Under the pieces are notes generated by a model. It made no database searches, was not told where the DNA came from, and was given only the letters and a program-made list of their open reading frames with translations. Positions 1 to 7,474 of a DNA stretch of 33,627 bases are shown here, piece by piece. A program made the translations under genes and the position numbers. This DNA is from an uncultured Legionella sp. (GTDB lineage: Bacteria > Pseudomonadota > Gammaproteobacteria > Legionellales > Legionellaceae). The stretch covers positions 1 to 33,627 of the forward strand of contig CAMFHA010000023.1 of the NCBI GenBank assembly GCA_945952115.1, read 5' to 3'. Positions within the stretch are counted from its first letter, which is position 1; each line of letters starts with the position of its first letter.

Positions 1-75
1 ATGAGTACGTCATAAATAGATGATTATAATCAATTTATTAGGACTAGGCTATATGGTAATCACAGGACTGAATAC

Positions 76-2463
76 TTATTTTAATCCCTTGGAGAAATCA
101 AGGTTTAAAGCATGCTCAACATCGGCAATTTTTTCTTCACTTGTGGTTTTGCTCTTCTGGAAAAAGAACAATGCACGATTTTCTGTTACTTTTGAATGAA
201 TTAATTGCCCAGCAATCAATAAGAGCCCAACACCTGTCAAAGCAATTGCGATATTTGCAATAATTGTTTTCCATGAATTACGATGAGCACTCATTTCTTT
301 GTCTTTGCTGTGCAATAATGCTAAAAATTGTGGTTTAAATTCAGAAAAATTCCGTTCTTCAGGTTTTTTCTCAAAAAATTCATTTGCCATGACCGTTAGT
401 TTGTTAGCTAAATCAATTGCAATTTGTCCTTTCGGAACCCCTTTATTTTTAAGCAATACGCCATAATCATGCATCGCTTGAATTTTATGAAAAAATTCTT
501 TTTTGGGATCGATTATTATAGGCTTGACTAAATAAGGCACTAAATCAGGATATCCCATATGAGTAGCAATTTCAGATGCTTTTTGGCTCTCATTATTTCG
601 AATAGTGAGATCAGCTCCATTGCAGTTTAATAATTTAATCACTTTAAGATTGTTTTGCCTAGTCGCACGATGTAATGCTGTTTCACCAAATTGATCTTTT
701 GCATTGATATCTATTTGTTTAGTATCAATTAACCATTGGATTAAGGTGGTATTTCCAGATGATGCTGCATGATGGATAAGCGTTTCTTGGCTTTTTGTTA
801 GTGCAGTTAAACTTAATCCTTTATTAAAAAAATACTCTACAGCAGGCAGGTTTCCAGAGCTACATGCTGCATGTAAAAGCGTAGCATTGTGGTTATCTTT
901 TAAATGTAGATTTGTTACTGAAAGCAATTTCTCAATAATGCTGATACTTACATTAGGCTTGTTATTCAATAAAGAGTGAATTGGAGTACGACCATAATAA
1001 TCTTTGAAATTTAATACATTGCTATTTAACTCAATTAGAGTGTTTATTTCGTTATTATTTTCCTCTATATTATTAAGGACTAAAGCGTGTAATAAAGTAG
1101 GCTCGGCTCCAGCGGTTCCTTGTAAAGCAAGGTTCGCTCCTTGCTGAGCGAGAATCATAGCCGATTGTTTGAAATTAGCAAAAGAACATTCTTTCTGTAT
1201 TAATGCGTCCATCAAAGATTGCAATGCGGTACGACGGTAGTAATCAGTACTTGCTAAAATAGCTCGATCTAGCCCAACTAATTTAATGATCTCATTGTTA
1301 TTCTCGCCATTTTCATTTTGGCGAGCCAAGATATGCAACAAGGTAGGTTCTGCGCCCGCAGTGGCCTTTCTCGTTATATCAGCTCCACTCTCGGCTAAGG
1401 TCATCGCTGATTGCTTGAAATTAGCAAAAGAACATTCTTTATGTATTAATGTGTCCATTAATGATTGCAATGCGGTACGATGGTTGTAATCAGGGCTTTT
1501 TAAAATATCTGCATTTAACTTAACCAATTTAGCTATCTCATTGTTATTCGCGCCATTTTCATTTTGGCGTGCAAGAATATGCAACAAAGTAGGTTCTGCA
1601 CCTGCAGTGGCTTTCAGCGTTATATCAGCCCCTTGCTCAGCCAAAATCATGGCGGATTGCTTGAAATTAGCAAAAGAGCATTCTTTATGTATTAGTGCAT
1701 CTAACAAGGATTGCAATGCGGTACGACGGTAGTAATCAGTACTTGCTAAAATAGCTCGATCTAGCCCAACTAATTTAATGATCTCATTGTTATTCTCGCC
1801 ATTTTCATTTTGGCGAGCCAAGATATGCAACAAGGTAGGTTCTGCGCCCGCAGTGGCCTTTCTCGTTATATCAGCTCCACTCTCGGCTAAGGTCATCGCT
1901 GATTGCTTGAAATTAGCAAAAGAACATTCTTTATGTATTAATGTGTCCATTAATGATTGCAATGCGGTACGATGGTTGTAATCAGGGCTTTTTAAAATAT
2001 CTGCATTTAACTTAACCAATTTAGCTATCTCATTGTTATTCGCGCCATTTTCATTTTGGCGTGCAAGAATATGCAACAAAGTAGGCTCTGCACCTGCAGT
2101 AGCTTTTAGTGTTATGTCAGCTCCTTGCCGGGCTAGAATCATGGCCGATTGTTTGAAATCAGCAAAAGAACATTCTTTATGTATTAATGCGTCCATTAAC
2201 GATTGCAATGCGGTACGATGGTAGTAATCAGTGCTTTTTACAACATCTGCATTTAACTTAACCAATTCAGTTATCTCATTGTTATTTGCGCCATTTTCAT
2301 TTTGGCGTGCAAGGACATGCAGTAAGGTAGGCTCTGCTCCAGAAGTAGAACGAACAGTAATATCTGCTCCTTGTCTGGCTAAAACCATTGCTGATTGTTT
2401 GAACTCTTGTCCAGCTGTTCCACTTGATAATAATTTTTGCAATTCTTTTGTAGGGGTAGGCAT
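76..2463 (-). CDS. Ankyrin-repeat protein with C-terminal membrane anchor, probable secreted effector
   Basis: The N-terminal half consists of five near-identical 82-residue units, each starting FKQSAM and ending KECSFA(N/D), plus a sixth degenerate unit. Canonical ankyrin repeats follow, visible as ATLLHAACSSGN, TLIHHAASSGN and ETALHRATRQNN. A single hydrophobic helix lies near residues 746-767 (numbered from the upstream GTG), followed by a basic/acidic tail of about 40 residues containing EEKIADVE. Such Glu-rich C-terminal stretches are typical of Dot/Icm type IV substrates of Legionella, so host-directed secretion is plausible but inferred. I chose the ATG at 2461-2463, giving MPTPTKELQ. 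An in-frame GTG at 2500-2502 would add 13 residues, but I see no good ribosome-binding site for it. The repeats are also almost identical at DNA level, so copy number may vary between strains. The host target is unknown. Confidence 0.88.
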   Translation of the reverse strand: MPTPTKELQKLLSSGTAGQEFKQSAMVLARQGADITVRSTSGAEPTLLHVLARQNENGANNNEITELVKLNADVVKSTDYYHRTALQSLMDALIHKECSFADFKQSAMILARQGADITLKATAGAEPTLLHILARQNENGANNNEIAKLVKLNADILKSPDYNHRTALQSLMDTLIHKECSFANFKQSAMTLAESGADITRKATAGAEPTLLHILARQNENGENNNEIIKLVGLDRAILASTDYYRRTALQSLLDALIHKECSFANFKQSAMILAEQGADITLKATAGAEPTLLHILARQNENGANNNEIAKLVKLNADILKSPDYNHRTALQSLMDTLIHKECSFANFKQSAMTLAESGADITRKATAGAEPTLLHILARQNENGENNNEIIKLVGLDRAILASTDYYRRTALQSLMDALIQKECSFANFKQSAMILAQQGANLALQGTAGAEPTLLHALVLNNIEENNNEINTLIELNSNVLNFKDYYGRTPIHSLLNNKPNVSISIIEKLLSVTNLHLKDNHNATLLHAACSSGNLPAVEYFFNKGLSLTALTKSQETLIHHAASSGNTTLIQWLIDTKQIDINAKDQFGETALHRATRQNNLKVIKLLNCNGADLTIRNNESQKASEIATHMGYPDLVPYLVKPIIIDPKKEFFHKIQAMHDYGVLLKNKGVPKGQIAIDLANKLTVMANEFFEKKPEERNFSEFKPQFLALLHSKDKEMSAHRNSWKTIIANIAIALTGVGLLLIAGQLIHSKVTENRALFFFQKSKTTSEEKIADVEHALNLDFSKGLK
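1174..2403 (-). repeat. Five tandem 246-bp coding repeats inside the ankyrin gene
   Basis: Five 82-codon units lie head to tail. Units 2-3 and 4-5 form a higher-order 492-bp repeat: 1217-1593 and 1709-2085 match at all 377 positions when compared base by base. Outside that block the units diverge, for example at 1216/1708 and 1594/2086. This points to recent duplication or gene conversion of a two-unit block. Confidence 0.93.
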
Positions 2464-2606
2464 TTTTACTCGTTGAAAAACCAAAGTGCCCAATAATAGC
2501 ACAGCCGCTACTAATGGATCAAATTAAGATCAATTTTGGGGTGCGATTTTAAATACGGTTTTTTAGATTCGTCATCCTTACTGAAGCTGAGTGAGAATGC
2601 AATGAA

Positions 2607-2636
2607 ATATAAAGCCTAATAGGCAATGCTATCGAT
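2607..2636. repeat. Dispersed degenerate repeat, copy 1
   Basis: This stretch carries the pattern AAAGCYTA followed closely by AATGCTAT. Related copies are at 5691-5720 (about 25 of 30 positions shared) and 8284-8312. It lies in the space between the ankyrin gene and the AraC gene, which otherwise shows nothing but the palindrome. Its function is unknown. Confidence 0.45.
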
Positions 2637-2711
2637 AACATATGCTGAATAACATCTTTTATTGTGCCAATAAGTCTCCGAACAAATGTGATATAATTGT
2701 ACTCTTTTACT

Positions 2712-2750
2712 TATATATCCCCAATCATTTAAAATGATTGGGGATATATA
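2712..2750. promoter_or_regulatory. 39-bp perfect palindrome covering the AraC-gene ribosome-binding site
   Basis: Two 19-bp arms (2712-2730 and 2732-2750) are perfect reverse complements around one central base. The right arm ends directly at the GTG start at 2751, and its GGGGA is the only Shine-Dalgarno-like sequence at suitable spacing. In RNA the stem would hide this site. It could equally be a DNA operator, or an insertion of the CCCCAATCATT-type palindrome that recurs at 22625-22731. No T-run follows, so a terminator is unlikely. Confidence 0.6.
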
Positions 2751-3515
2751 GTGGCTTGGAGCAGTATCTTGATTTCTAATTGCATGGCTCTTCGCTCTTA
2801 TCATACTGAAAGTTGTAGTCATACACATGATTTTGCGCAATTAGTATTACCTGTTTTAGGCTCTATGGAGCTTGAAGTAGGGCATTATTCGGGTGTCGTT
2901 AATGATGATATCGGAGTATATATTGCACCTAATGAACAACATTGCTTCGCTGGGAGTAAAAAAAATCTCTTTTTAGTCATTGATGTTAATACGGGGCATT
3001 TTTTTGATGAGCATCCTAAGTCAAAGATGCTTACTTTAACTAGGAGTACTAGGAAATTCATCCAATTTACTCACGATTATTTAACACAAAAGGAAAGAGA
3101 TTTTTTTACAGACGCCTTAGTCAATCAATTATTATTTCATTTCACAGTAAATTCTTTTTCATCAGAACCAGATCCAATTGTTATAAAAGCACAACAGTGG
3201 ATTGATATCTATTTCTGCACTCCTGTAAATATTAGTAGCCTAGCAAAACATTGTCATTTGAGTGTTAGTCAATTGCAGCGTCGTTTTAAACGAGCAATAG
3301 GTTGTAATTTGGCAGAATATTGGCGAATGAAAAAATTACATCATGCTAAAAGATTACTATCCCAAAAAAACTGTTCTATTGAAGCCATTGCGTTTGAAGT
3401 AGGTTATGAAAATTTACCTGCTTTTAGTCGGCGTTTTAGCAAAGTATTTGGTGTATCTCCTTCCCAATGGAGACTTAATGAGTTGAACTGCAAAGAAACT
3501 GCGCGAAACGGATAA
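2751..3515 (+). CDS. AraC-family transcriptional regulator
   Basis: The 254-residue protein has the two-part AraC layout. The N-terminal region, to about residue 110, has a cupin-like sensor pattern (HTHDFAQLVLP, then YIAPNEQHCFAG). The C-terminal region, about residues 150-250, has the double helix-turn-helix: SSLAKHCHLSVSQLQRRFKRAIG, followed by IEAIAFEVGYENLPAFSRRFSKVFGVSP. The start used is GTG 2751, preceded by GGGGA inside a palindrome; ATG 2784 is an alternative with no visible ribosome-binding site. A DMT-type exporter starts 78 bp downstream on the same strand, an arrangement common for AraC regulators controlling a neighbouring efflux gene. The ligand is not evident. Confidence 0.9.
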   Translation: MAWSSILISNCMALRSYHTESCSHTHDFAQLVLPVLGSMELEVGHYSGVVNDDIGVYIAPNEQHCFAGSKKNLFLVIDVNTGHFFDEHPKSKMLTLTRSTRKFIQFTHDYLTQKERDFFTDALVNQLLFHFTVNSFSSEPDPIVIKAQQWIDIYFCTPVNISSLAKHCHLSVSQLQRRFKRAIGCNLAEYWRMKKLHHAKRLLSQKNCSIEAIAFEVGYENLPAFSRRFSKVFGVSPSQWRLNELNCKETARNG

Positions 3516-3593
3516 TTCATTTTGGTTTAAAATTGATAGACTAGAGATATCATTTGATATTGAGCGTACTTTATTAAATGCTATAAGTATTTA

Positions 3594-4544
3594 ATGAAAT
3601 CCGTTTATCGATTATTTAATAATGCTAGGACGATTGTTAACGTGAAAAAATCTAATACTTATTTTCTCCAAGGCATGCTCTTTCTTATTCTCGCCCAGAT
3701 TATGGTAGGCATTAATATTGTATTTTCAAAATACATGCTTTCATCAATTCCAGTGCTTTTCATCTTAGCGCTACGGTTTACGTTAGCATCGGTCATTTTA
3801 TTACCATTGCATTGGTTAATGCCTGCTAAAAAATTACCAGTATATTCTTATTTTTTGCAGTTAAAGCGAAAGGATTGGTTTTTTATTTTTGCTCAAGCAC
3901 TGTCTGCTGGAGTATTGTTTAATTTTTTTATATTGTGGGGATTACATTATACGGATGCTAATGTAGCAGGCATTATATCAAGTGCTTTACCTGCGATTAT
4001 TGCTCTTATGTCATGGATAATTCTTGGTGAAAAAATATCAGGTAAGAAGGCCATTTGTGTAGGTTTTGCTACCCTTGGCTTAGTTGTGGTTGCATGCGAT
4101 AAACTAAGTGGCATCAAAGTAGCTCATTCCTTTTTAGGTGATGCACTTGTTTTAGTCTCGCTTCTTCCTGGAGCTACGTATTACATTTTAAGTAAAATGC
4201 ATGTTAATTCACTACCGGTATTTCTAATTTCTTCCTTGCTCAATGGGATTAATGCCCTTGTATTATTAGTTTGTCTGGCATTTACTGGGTGGGATGGTTT
4301 AACAATCCATGCTTTGGATTGGTTAATTTTAATTATCCTAGGTTTAAGTTCCGGGCTTTTTTATGTTTTTTGGTATTTTGGTTGCCAGAAAGTTGATGGT
4401 GTTATGGCTTCATTATCGACAGCAGTGATGCCATTGGCAACAGTGTTTATAGCATGGCTTCTTCTTGGGGAGCAGTTAACCGTTAGACAAACTATAGGAA
4501 TGAGCATGGTCATATTCTCTATAGCAGCTTATGCGAAACGATGA
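3594..4544 (+). CDS. EamA/DMT-superfamily membrane exporter
   Basis: This 316-residue protein has about ten hydrophobic segments arranged as two EamA halves. Family landmarks include the first-helix region IMVGINIVFSKYML, the end of the first half IIALMSWIILGEKISGKKAI and the matching end of the second half ATVFIAWLLLGEQLTVRQTIG. The repeated W(I/L)(I/L)LGE motif is typical of RhaT/EamA drug/metabolite transporters. It should sit in the inner membrane and export a small metabolite or amino acid; the substrate cannot be read from sequence. It probably shares regulation with the AraC gene just upstream. The first about 27 residues are polar, so Met28 is another possible start. Confidence 0.88.
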   Translation: MKSVYRLFNNARTIVNVKKSNTYFLQGMLFLILAQIMVGINIVFSKYMLSSIPVLFILALRFTLASVILLPLHWLMPAKKLPVYSYFLQLKRKDWFFIFAQALSAGVLFNFFILWGLHYTDANVAGIISSALPAIIALMSWIILGEKISGKKAICVGFATLGLVVVACDKLSGIKVAHSFLGDALVLVSLLPGATYYILSKMHVNSLPVFLISSLLNGINALVLLVCLAFTGWDGLTIHALDWLILIILGLSSGLFYVFWYFGCQKVDGVMASLSTAVMPLATVFIAWLLLGEQLTVRQTIGMSMVIFSIAAYAKR

Positions 4545-4742
4545 AAAACATCAAATGACAATAACGACGCGATTCATGCTTGGGTTAACTTGAAAGAATC
4601 GCGTGCTTGTGTAAATGATTTACAAAGACGAGTTAAATTACAGAAACAGGGGTACGCTGTAGCAAGTCACCGGGATCGATTCTCGAACCATTTCATGCGG
4701 CTGTTGTTAAGAGCAATGGCCGTGAGTGATGAGAGAAATTAA
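4545..4742 (+). other. Open frame directly after the EamA stop, possible gene remnant
   Basis: In the same frame as the transporter, immediately after its TGA, 65 further codons are open up to TAA 4740-4742. The translation includes DAIHAWVNLKESRA and QRRVKLQKQGYAV, loosely like the N-terminal DNA-binding part of tyrosine recombinases. There is no convincing start or ribosome-binding site. It may be a decayed integrase fragment or chance. Confidence 0.2.
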
Positions 4743-4775
4743 GCAAAGACCTGGCGAAGTATTTACTTTCTATCT

Positions 4776-4901
4776 CTATAACTGCTTTACACGTCGTCAA
4801 CAAGGAGATGGTGATAAAGCAACACAATCCGCTAATTCTTGATTGCTCATTTTGCCATCGGTTTGTAGGATGGCTAAAATTTTTTTGTCGATATTATCCA
4901 T
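4776..4901 (-). pseudogene. Broken Lrp/AsnC-family regulator (N-terminal fragment)
   Basis: Reading leftwards from ATG 4899-4901 gives MDNIDKKILAILQ, then SNQELADCVALSPSPC, TGA (4797-4799), RRVKQL and TAG (4776-4778). This aligns closely with the N-terminal helix-turn-helix of the intact Lrp protein encoded at 5713-6180 (DKKILELLQ, SNQELAEKIALSPSPCLRRVKQL). The Leu codon after SPSPC has become a stop, a second stop follows, and beyond that similarity fades. It is a dead paralogue in the same orientation as the intact copy about 0.9 kb away. The rest of 4545-5124 holds only the repeat arms and AT-rich sequence. Confidence 0.8.
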
Positions 4902-5124
4902 AAGTTATTTCCAAGTCGGTCTTTATATTGAAATAATATATCAAAATTTCAGTAAATAATGGTTTTTTATTCTATATATGTCGCAATTTAACGCAATATT
5001 AGCAAATATCTGCTGTTCATTTTTTGTTATAATTTCCTTATTATCTGCTTTTATAAAAAATAAAAATCATAGAGTGGATAATATGACGTATTAATTTATA
5101 TATATATCTAATTAGGAGGCAATC

Positions 5125-5502
5125 ATGAAATTTTTTAATCAAATTACCAGAAAATTCACATCTAAAGTAAATAGAGCAATTCACCCTATAAACAAAACTG
5201 AAATGATATGTGAAAGAAGCGTTCCTACACATGGGACATATACGTGTATACCTGGTAACACTCATAGTCCACAAAGGTGGCAAACGCACATTCATGATGA
5301 AATATCAAAAGCTCAAGCTAAAGATATAGTTGAGCATATTAAAAAGACAGGTGGAGTGCCAAAAGTAGAAGTTATGTGGCACTGTGAAGAAGAAATAGAT
5401 GAAGCTGGTATTGGAATAATAAATAGATATAAATGGCACGCTAGAGATATTAGCAAAAAAAGCGAAGACGTTGAGAACGCAATGTTTACACCAACTGTCT
5501 GA
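5125..5502 (+). CDS. Hypothetical protein, 125 residues
   Basis: The ATG follows a strong ribosome-binding site (AGGAGG, 5 nt before ATG), so translation is likely. The product is basic at the N-terminus (MKFFNQITRKFTSKVNRAIH) and has a His-rich middle (QTHIHDEISKAQAKDIVEHI), a possible metal-binding or helical segment. It ends with EEEIDEAGIGI and a short polar tail. No signal peptide or membrane helix is visible, and I do not recognise the family. It sits alone between a dead Lrp gene and the intact one, inside inverted repeats, which suggests an acquired gene. Confidence 0.6.
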   Translation: MKFFNQITRKFTSKVNRAIHPINKTEMICERSVPTHGTYTCIPGNTHSPQRWQTHIHDEISKAQAKDIVEHIKKTGGVPKVEVMWHCEEEIDEAGIGIINRYKWHARDISKKSEDVENAMFTPTV

Positions 5503-5690
5503 TTAAACTATCACGATTATTGGAGAGATATTATGACTTATCATAGAGAGTTTGATTCATCTTAAAAGCCAAAAGTAGCTGTGACTTAAATGAGGTGGTT
5601 TGAGAATCGATCCCGGTGAGTCTACCACCATCTCTTTCGCAGCGTGCTATGATATACTCCCTTGTCTGTAATTTAACCCAAAGACCGAGG

Positions 5691-5720
5691 ATATAAAGCT
5701 TAATGAGTAATGCTATAGAT
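5691..5720. repeat. Dispersed degenerate repeat, copy 2 (overlaps the lrp 3' end)
   Basis: This copy resembles 2607-2636 and 8284-8312 and overlaps the last codons of the Lrp-family gene that ends at 5713. Just upstream, 5682-5690 (AGACCGAGG) resembles AAAGTCGAGG near copy 3, so the repeat unit may be longer than the conserved core. Confidence 0.4.
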
Positions 5721-6180
5721 GATCAAGTGGCAATGCTGTTGTATCGCAAACAGTACGTAATATAAAACTAGAGTGTACGCTGCTCACTCCATTAATGCCT
5801 GTTAATTTTCCTAATAAAAAATCCTGATAAGCTTTCAAATCAGGCACAATGATTTTCAATAAATAATCAGCAGATTGTCCTGTAATCAAATAACATTGAA
5901 TCACTTCCGGTAATAATTGCATAGTTTCTTCAAATGCATTCATAACAGCAGGTTGATGCGTATTTAATCCGACAAGAACGATAACAATTAAGCTCAAGCC
6001 TATTTTTTCTGGATTTAAGAGGGTAACTTGCTTGTTAATATAACCATTATCGGTTAATTGTTTTACGCGTCGCAGGCAAGGTGAGGGTGACAATGCTATT
6101 TTCTCTGCTAATTCTTGATTAGAGATTTGGCTATCTGACTGTAAAAGCTCAAGTATTTTTTTATCGGTACGGTCTAGCAT
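5713..6180 (-). CDS. Lrp/AsnC-family transcriptional regulator
   Basis: The length of 155 residues is usual for the family. The N-terminal helix-turn-helix is clear: TDKKILELLQSDSQISNQELAEKIALSPSPCLRRVKQL, followed by the typical hinge NGYINKQVTLLNPEKIGL. The second half is the alpha-beta RAM effector-binding domain, including VIQCYLITGQSADYLLKIIV and the C-terminal SSFILRTV strand. These proteins sense amino acids and usually control a divergent transporter or catabolic gene. Here the divergent side (6181-6457) holds only a short open stretch at 6378-6434 that looks truncated, so the original target may have been lost. A dead paralogue lies at 4776-4901. Confidence 0.92.
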   Translation of the reverse strand: MLDRTDKKILELLQSDSQISNQELAEKIALSPSPCLRRVKQLTDNGYINKQVTLLNPEKIGLSLIVIVLVGLNTHQPAVMNAFEETMQLLPEVIQCYLITGQSADYLLKIIVPDLKAYQDFLLGKLTGINGVSSVHSSFILRTVCDTTALPLDHL

Positions 6181-6377
6181 TTTTTCTCTATAAAATAAAT
6201 TGTTTTCTATTTCTTAAATTTAGCATTTTAAACCAAATAATTAAAATTATTTGGAATTTAAATTAAAAATTCACTGTATTAAAACAATTTTTTCAATCTA
6301 ATTTCAAGGAAAATTGGTTAAAATAGTGTATACAACAGATAAACAAGTTTTTTATAAAGCTACTTTGGAGATGTCAA

Positions 6378-6434
6378 ATGACAGCAGTTACTAGAGACTC
6401 CATTACTATCTTTGATACCAAATGCTCAATATGA
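6378..6434 (+). pseudogene. Possible truncated gene start divergent from lrp
   Basis: An ATG with a TTGGAG-like ribosome-binding site opens an 18-codon frame (MTAVTRDSITIFDT, TGA at 6432-6434). A shifted frame continues as YDKEIVLEATNIL before stopping inside the 3' end of the facing gene. It may be the stump of the gene once controlled by the divergent Lrp regulator. The length is too short to be sure. Confidence 0.25.
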
Positions 6435-6457
6435 TAAAGAAATTGTACTGGAAGCCA

Positions 6458-7114
6458 CTAACATTCTTCTTTGTTCACAATATTCTTTATAAAAGCGCGT
6501 ATCTTTTGGGAGTCAAGAATGCGCTCAATGCTGTCAACAATAGTTTTTGTTTTGTGATCAAACTCAATATTGACTTTAGAGTTGACTTTTTTATGAGCAA
6601 AATTAGTAAGCCTTAATGTTTCTGGGATAAGGTGTAGATAAAATAAGCCTTGTTCGGGTATGGTTTTTCCAACAGTTAAGCTGGAGCCATCTACGGCAAT
6701 AAAACCTTTAGGTAAAATATAGTTCATCCACTCAGGATTGCATTGTATGATTAGCGTGAGGTTATTATCTTCGCTAATTTTTTGATTAATTGTAGCGGTG
6801 CCAAACACATGCCCAGAAACTTCATGTCCACCTATTTCATCTCCTACACGCAAACTGCGCTCAATGCTAACATAACTTCCTAATTGCAAAGTATTTAAAG
6901 TGGTTTTATCTAAAGTTTCTTGAATGGCTTGAAAGGAGACACAAGTATTTTCAATGGTTACTACCGTCTGACAGACTCCATCGACTGCTACACTGTCACC
7001 TGATTTTAAATTCATGCATAATTCTGAAGATAAGTTTACTGTATAACTTATTAATCCGGGAGCTCTGTTTAAGCTTACCACTTCATATAGGCCTTTAGTT
7101 ATTCCTGTATACAT
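6458..7114 (-). CDS. ribE: Riboflavin synthase alpha chain-like (lumazine-binding) protein
   Basis: The protein has 218 residues and two lumazine-binding repeats. It opens with MYTGI (usually MFTGI). Repeat 1 carries GDSVAVDGVCQTVV (about 39-52) and repeat 2 carries GGHEVSGHVFGTA (about 95-107) and GFIAVDGSSLTVG (about 137-149). Riboflavin synthase dismutates two 6,7-dimethyl-8-ribityllumazine molecules to give riboflavin. The usual SGHVDG is SGHVFG here, and the C-terminal tail is longer and atypical. No other rib gene and no FMN riboswitch are nearby, so this may be a second, diverged copy or a lumazine-binding protein rather than the housekeeping enzyme. The gene symbol is therefore provisional. 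Confidence 0.78.
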   Translation of the reverse strand: MYTGITKGLYEVVSLNRAPGLISYTVNLSSELCMNLKSGDSVAVDGVCQTVVTIENTCVSFQAIQETLDKTTLNTLQLGSYVSIERSLRVGDEIGGHEVSGHVFGTATINQKISEDNNLTLIIQCNPEWMNYILPKGFIAVDGSSLTVGKTIPEQGLFYLHLIPETLRLTNFAHKKVNSKVNIEFDHKTKTIVDSIERILDSQKIRAFIKNIVNKEEC

Positions 7115-7159
7115 AATTTATTGCCTTCAAAAAAGAATTTTTACAATTTTAATTCATAC

Positions 7160-7232
7160 TGAGCTTGTGGACAATAATCCTAAAAAACTAGTAGAGCCGA
7201 CTGCTTTTTTAGGATTATTGTCCATAAGCTCA
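7160..7232. repeat. Strong 28-bp inverted repeat between xre and ribE-like gene
   Basis: Arms 7160-7187 and 7205-7232 pair with a single mismatch around a 17-nt loop. The arms contain GGACAATAATCCTAAAAAA. It lies 3' of the XRE gene and 5' of the riboflavin-synthase-like gene, both on the minus strand. It may limit read-through, but no T-run follows the stem, so it is not a textbook terminator. A short MITE-like element is an alternative. Confidence 0.65.
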
Positions 7233-7246
7233 TAACTTCAGCTCAT

Positions 7247-7465
7247 TCAACTCTTATTTTCATCGGTTTGATGCTCTAAAATATCACCTGGTTGGCATTG
7301 CAAATAATGACAAATGGCATCAAGAGTGGATAAACGAAGCGCTTTCGCTTTTCCTGTTTTTAATATGGATAAATTTTGTTCTGTTATGCCAATTGCTTCG
7401 GCAAGTTCTTTTGAACGAATTTTCCTTTTTGCCAGCATAACATCTAAATTTACAATAATCGTCAT
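7247..7465 (-). CDS. XRE/Cro-type small regulator (YozG-like)
   Basis: This 72-residue protein is almost entirely one helix-turn-helix. It contains LAKRKIRSKELAEAIGITEQNLSILKTGKAKALRLSTLDAICHYLQCQPGDILE, the standard Cro/C1 form in which the recognition helix is followed by LDxICxxLxCxPGD. AAGGA lies about 6 nt before the ATG. The upstream DUF2975 gene ends 9 bp before the start, so they are co-transcribed. This gene pair, a membrane DUF2975 protein plus a YozG-like regulator, recurs in bacteria, and the membrane partner may modulate the regulator (inferred). Confidence 0.9.
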   Translation of the reverse strand: MTIIVNLDVMLAKRKIRSKELAEAIGITEQNLSILKTGKAKALRLSTLDAICHYLQCQPGDILEHQTDENKS

Positions 7466-7474
7466 TGTTATTCC

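Larger units (their letters stand above)
4667..5619. repeat. Distant inverted repeats bracketing a decayed island
   Basis: The 18-bp sequence at 4667-4684 is the exact reverse complement of 5602-5619. A second 12-bp pair lies outside it (4632-4643 and 5666-5677), with different spacing on the two sides. Between them lie a broken Lrp gene and a 125-residue orphan ORF. This may mark the ends of a small mobile or rearranged segment; no transposase is visible. Confidence 0.5.

Noticed and set aside
1286..2476. Series of 60-80 codon open frames on the plus strand opposite the ankyrin repeats
   Set aside because: They are antisense shadows repeated with the 246-bp unit, with the same frame open each time because the real repeat is conserved.
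2616..2840. 74-codon frame on the minus strand before the AraC gene
   Set aside because: It overlaps the AraC start and the palindrome, has no ribosome-binding site and has an unlikely composition.
4660..4690. tRNA T-arm-like sequence (GGATCGATTCTC) suggesting an attachment site
   Set aside because: No acceptor stem, D-arm or anticodon arm can be drawn around it or its inverted copy at 5602-5619, so I call it only a repeat.
5041..5295. 84-codon minus-strand frame overlapping the 125-residue gene
   Set aside because: The opposite strand has a strong AGGAGG ribosome-binding site and a more protein-like composition; this one is a shadow.
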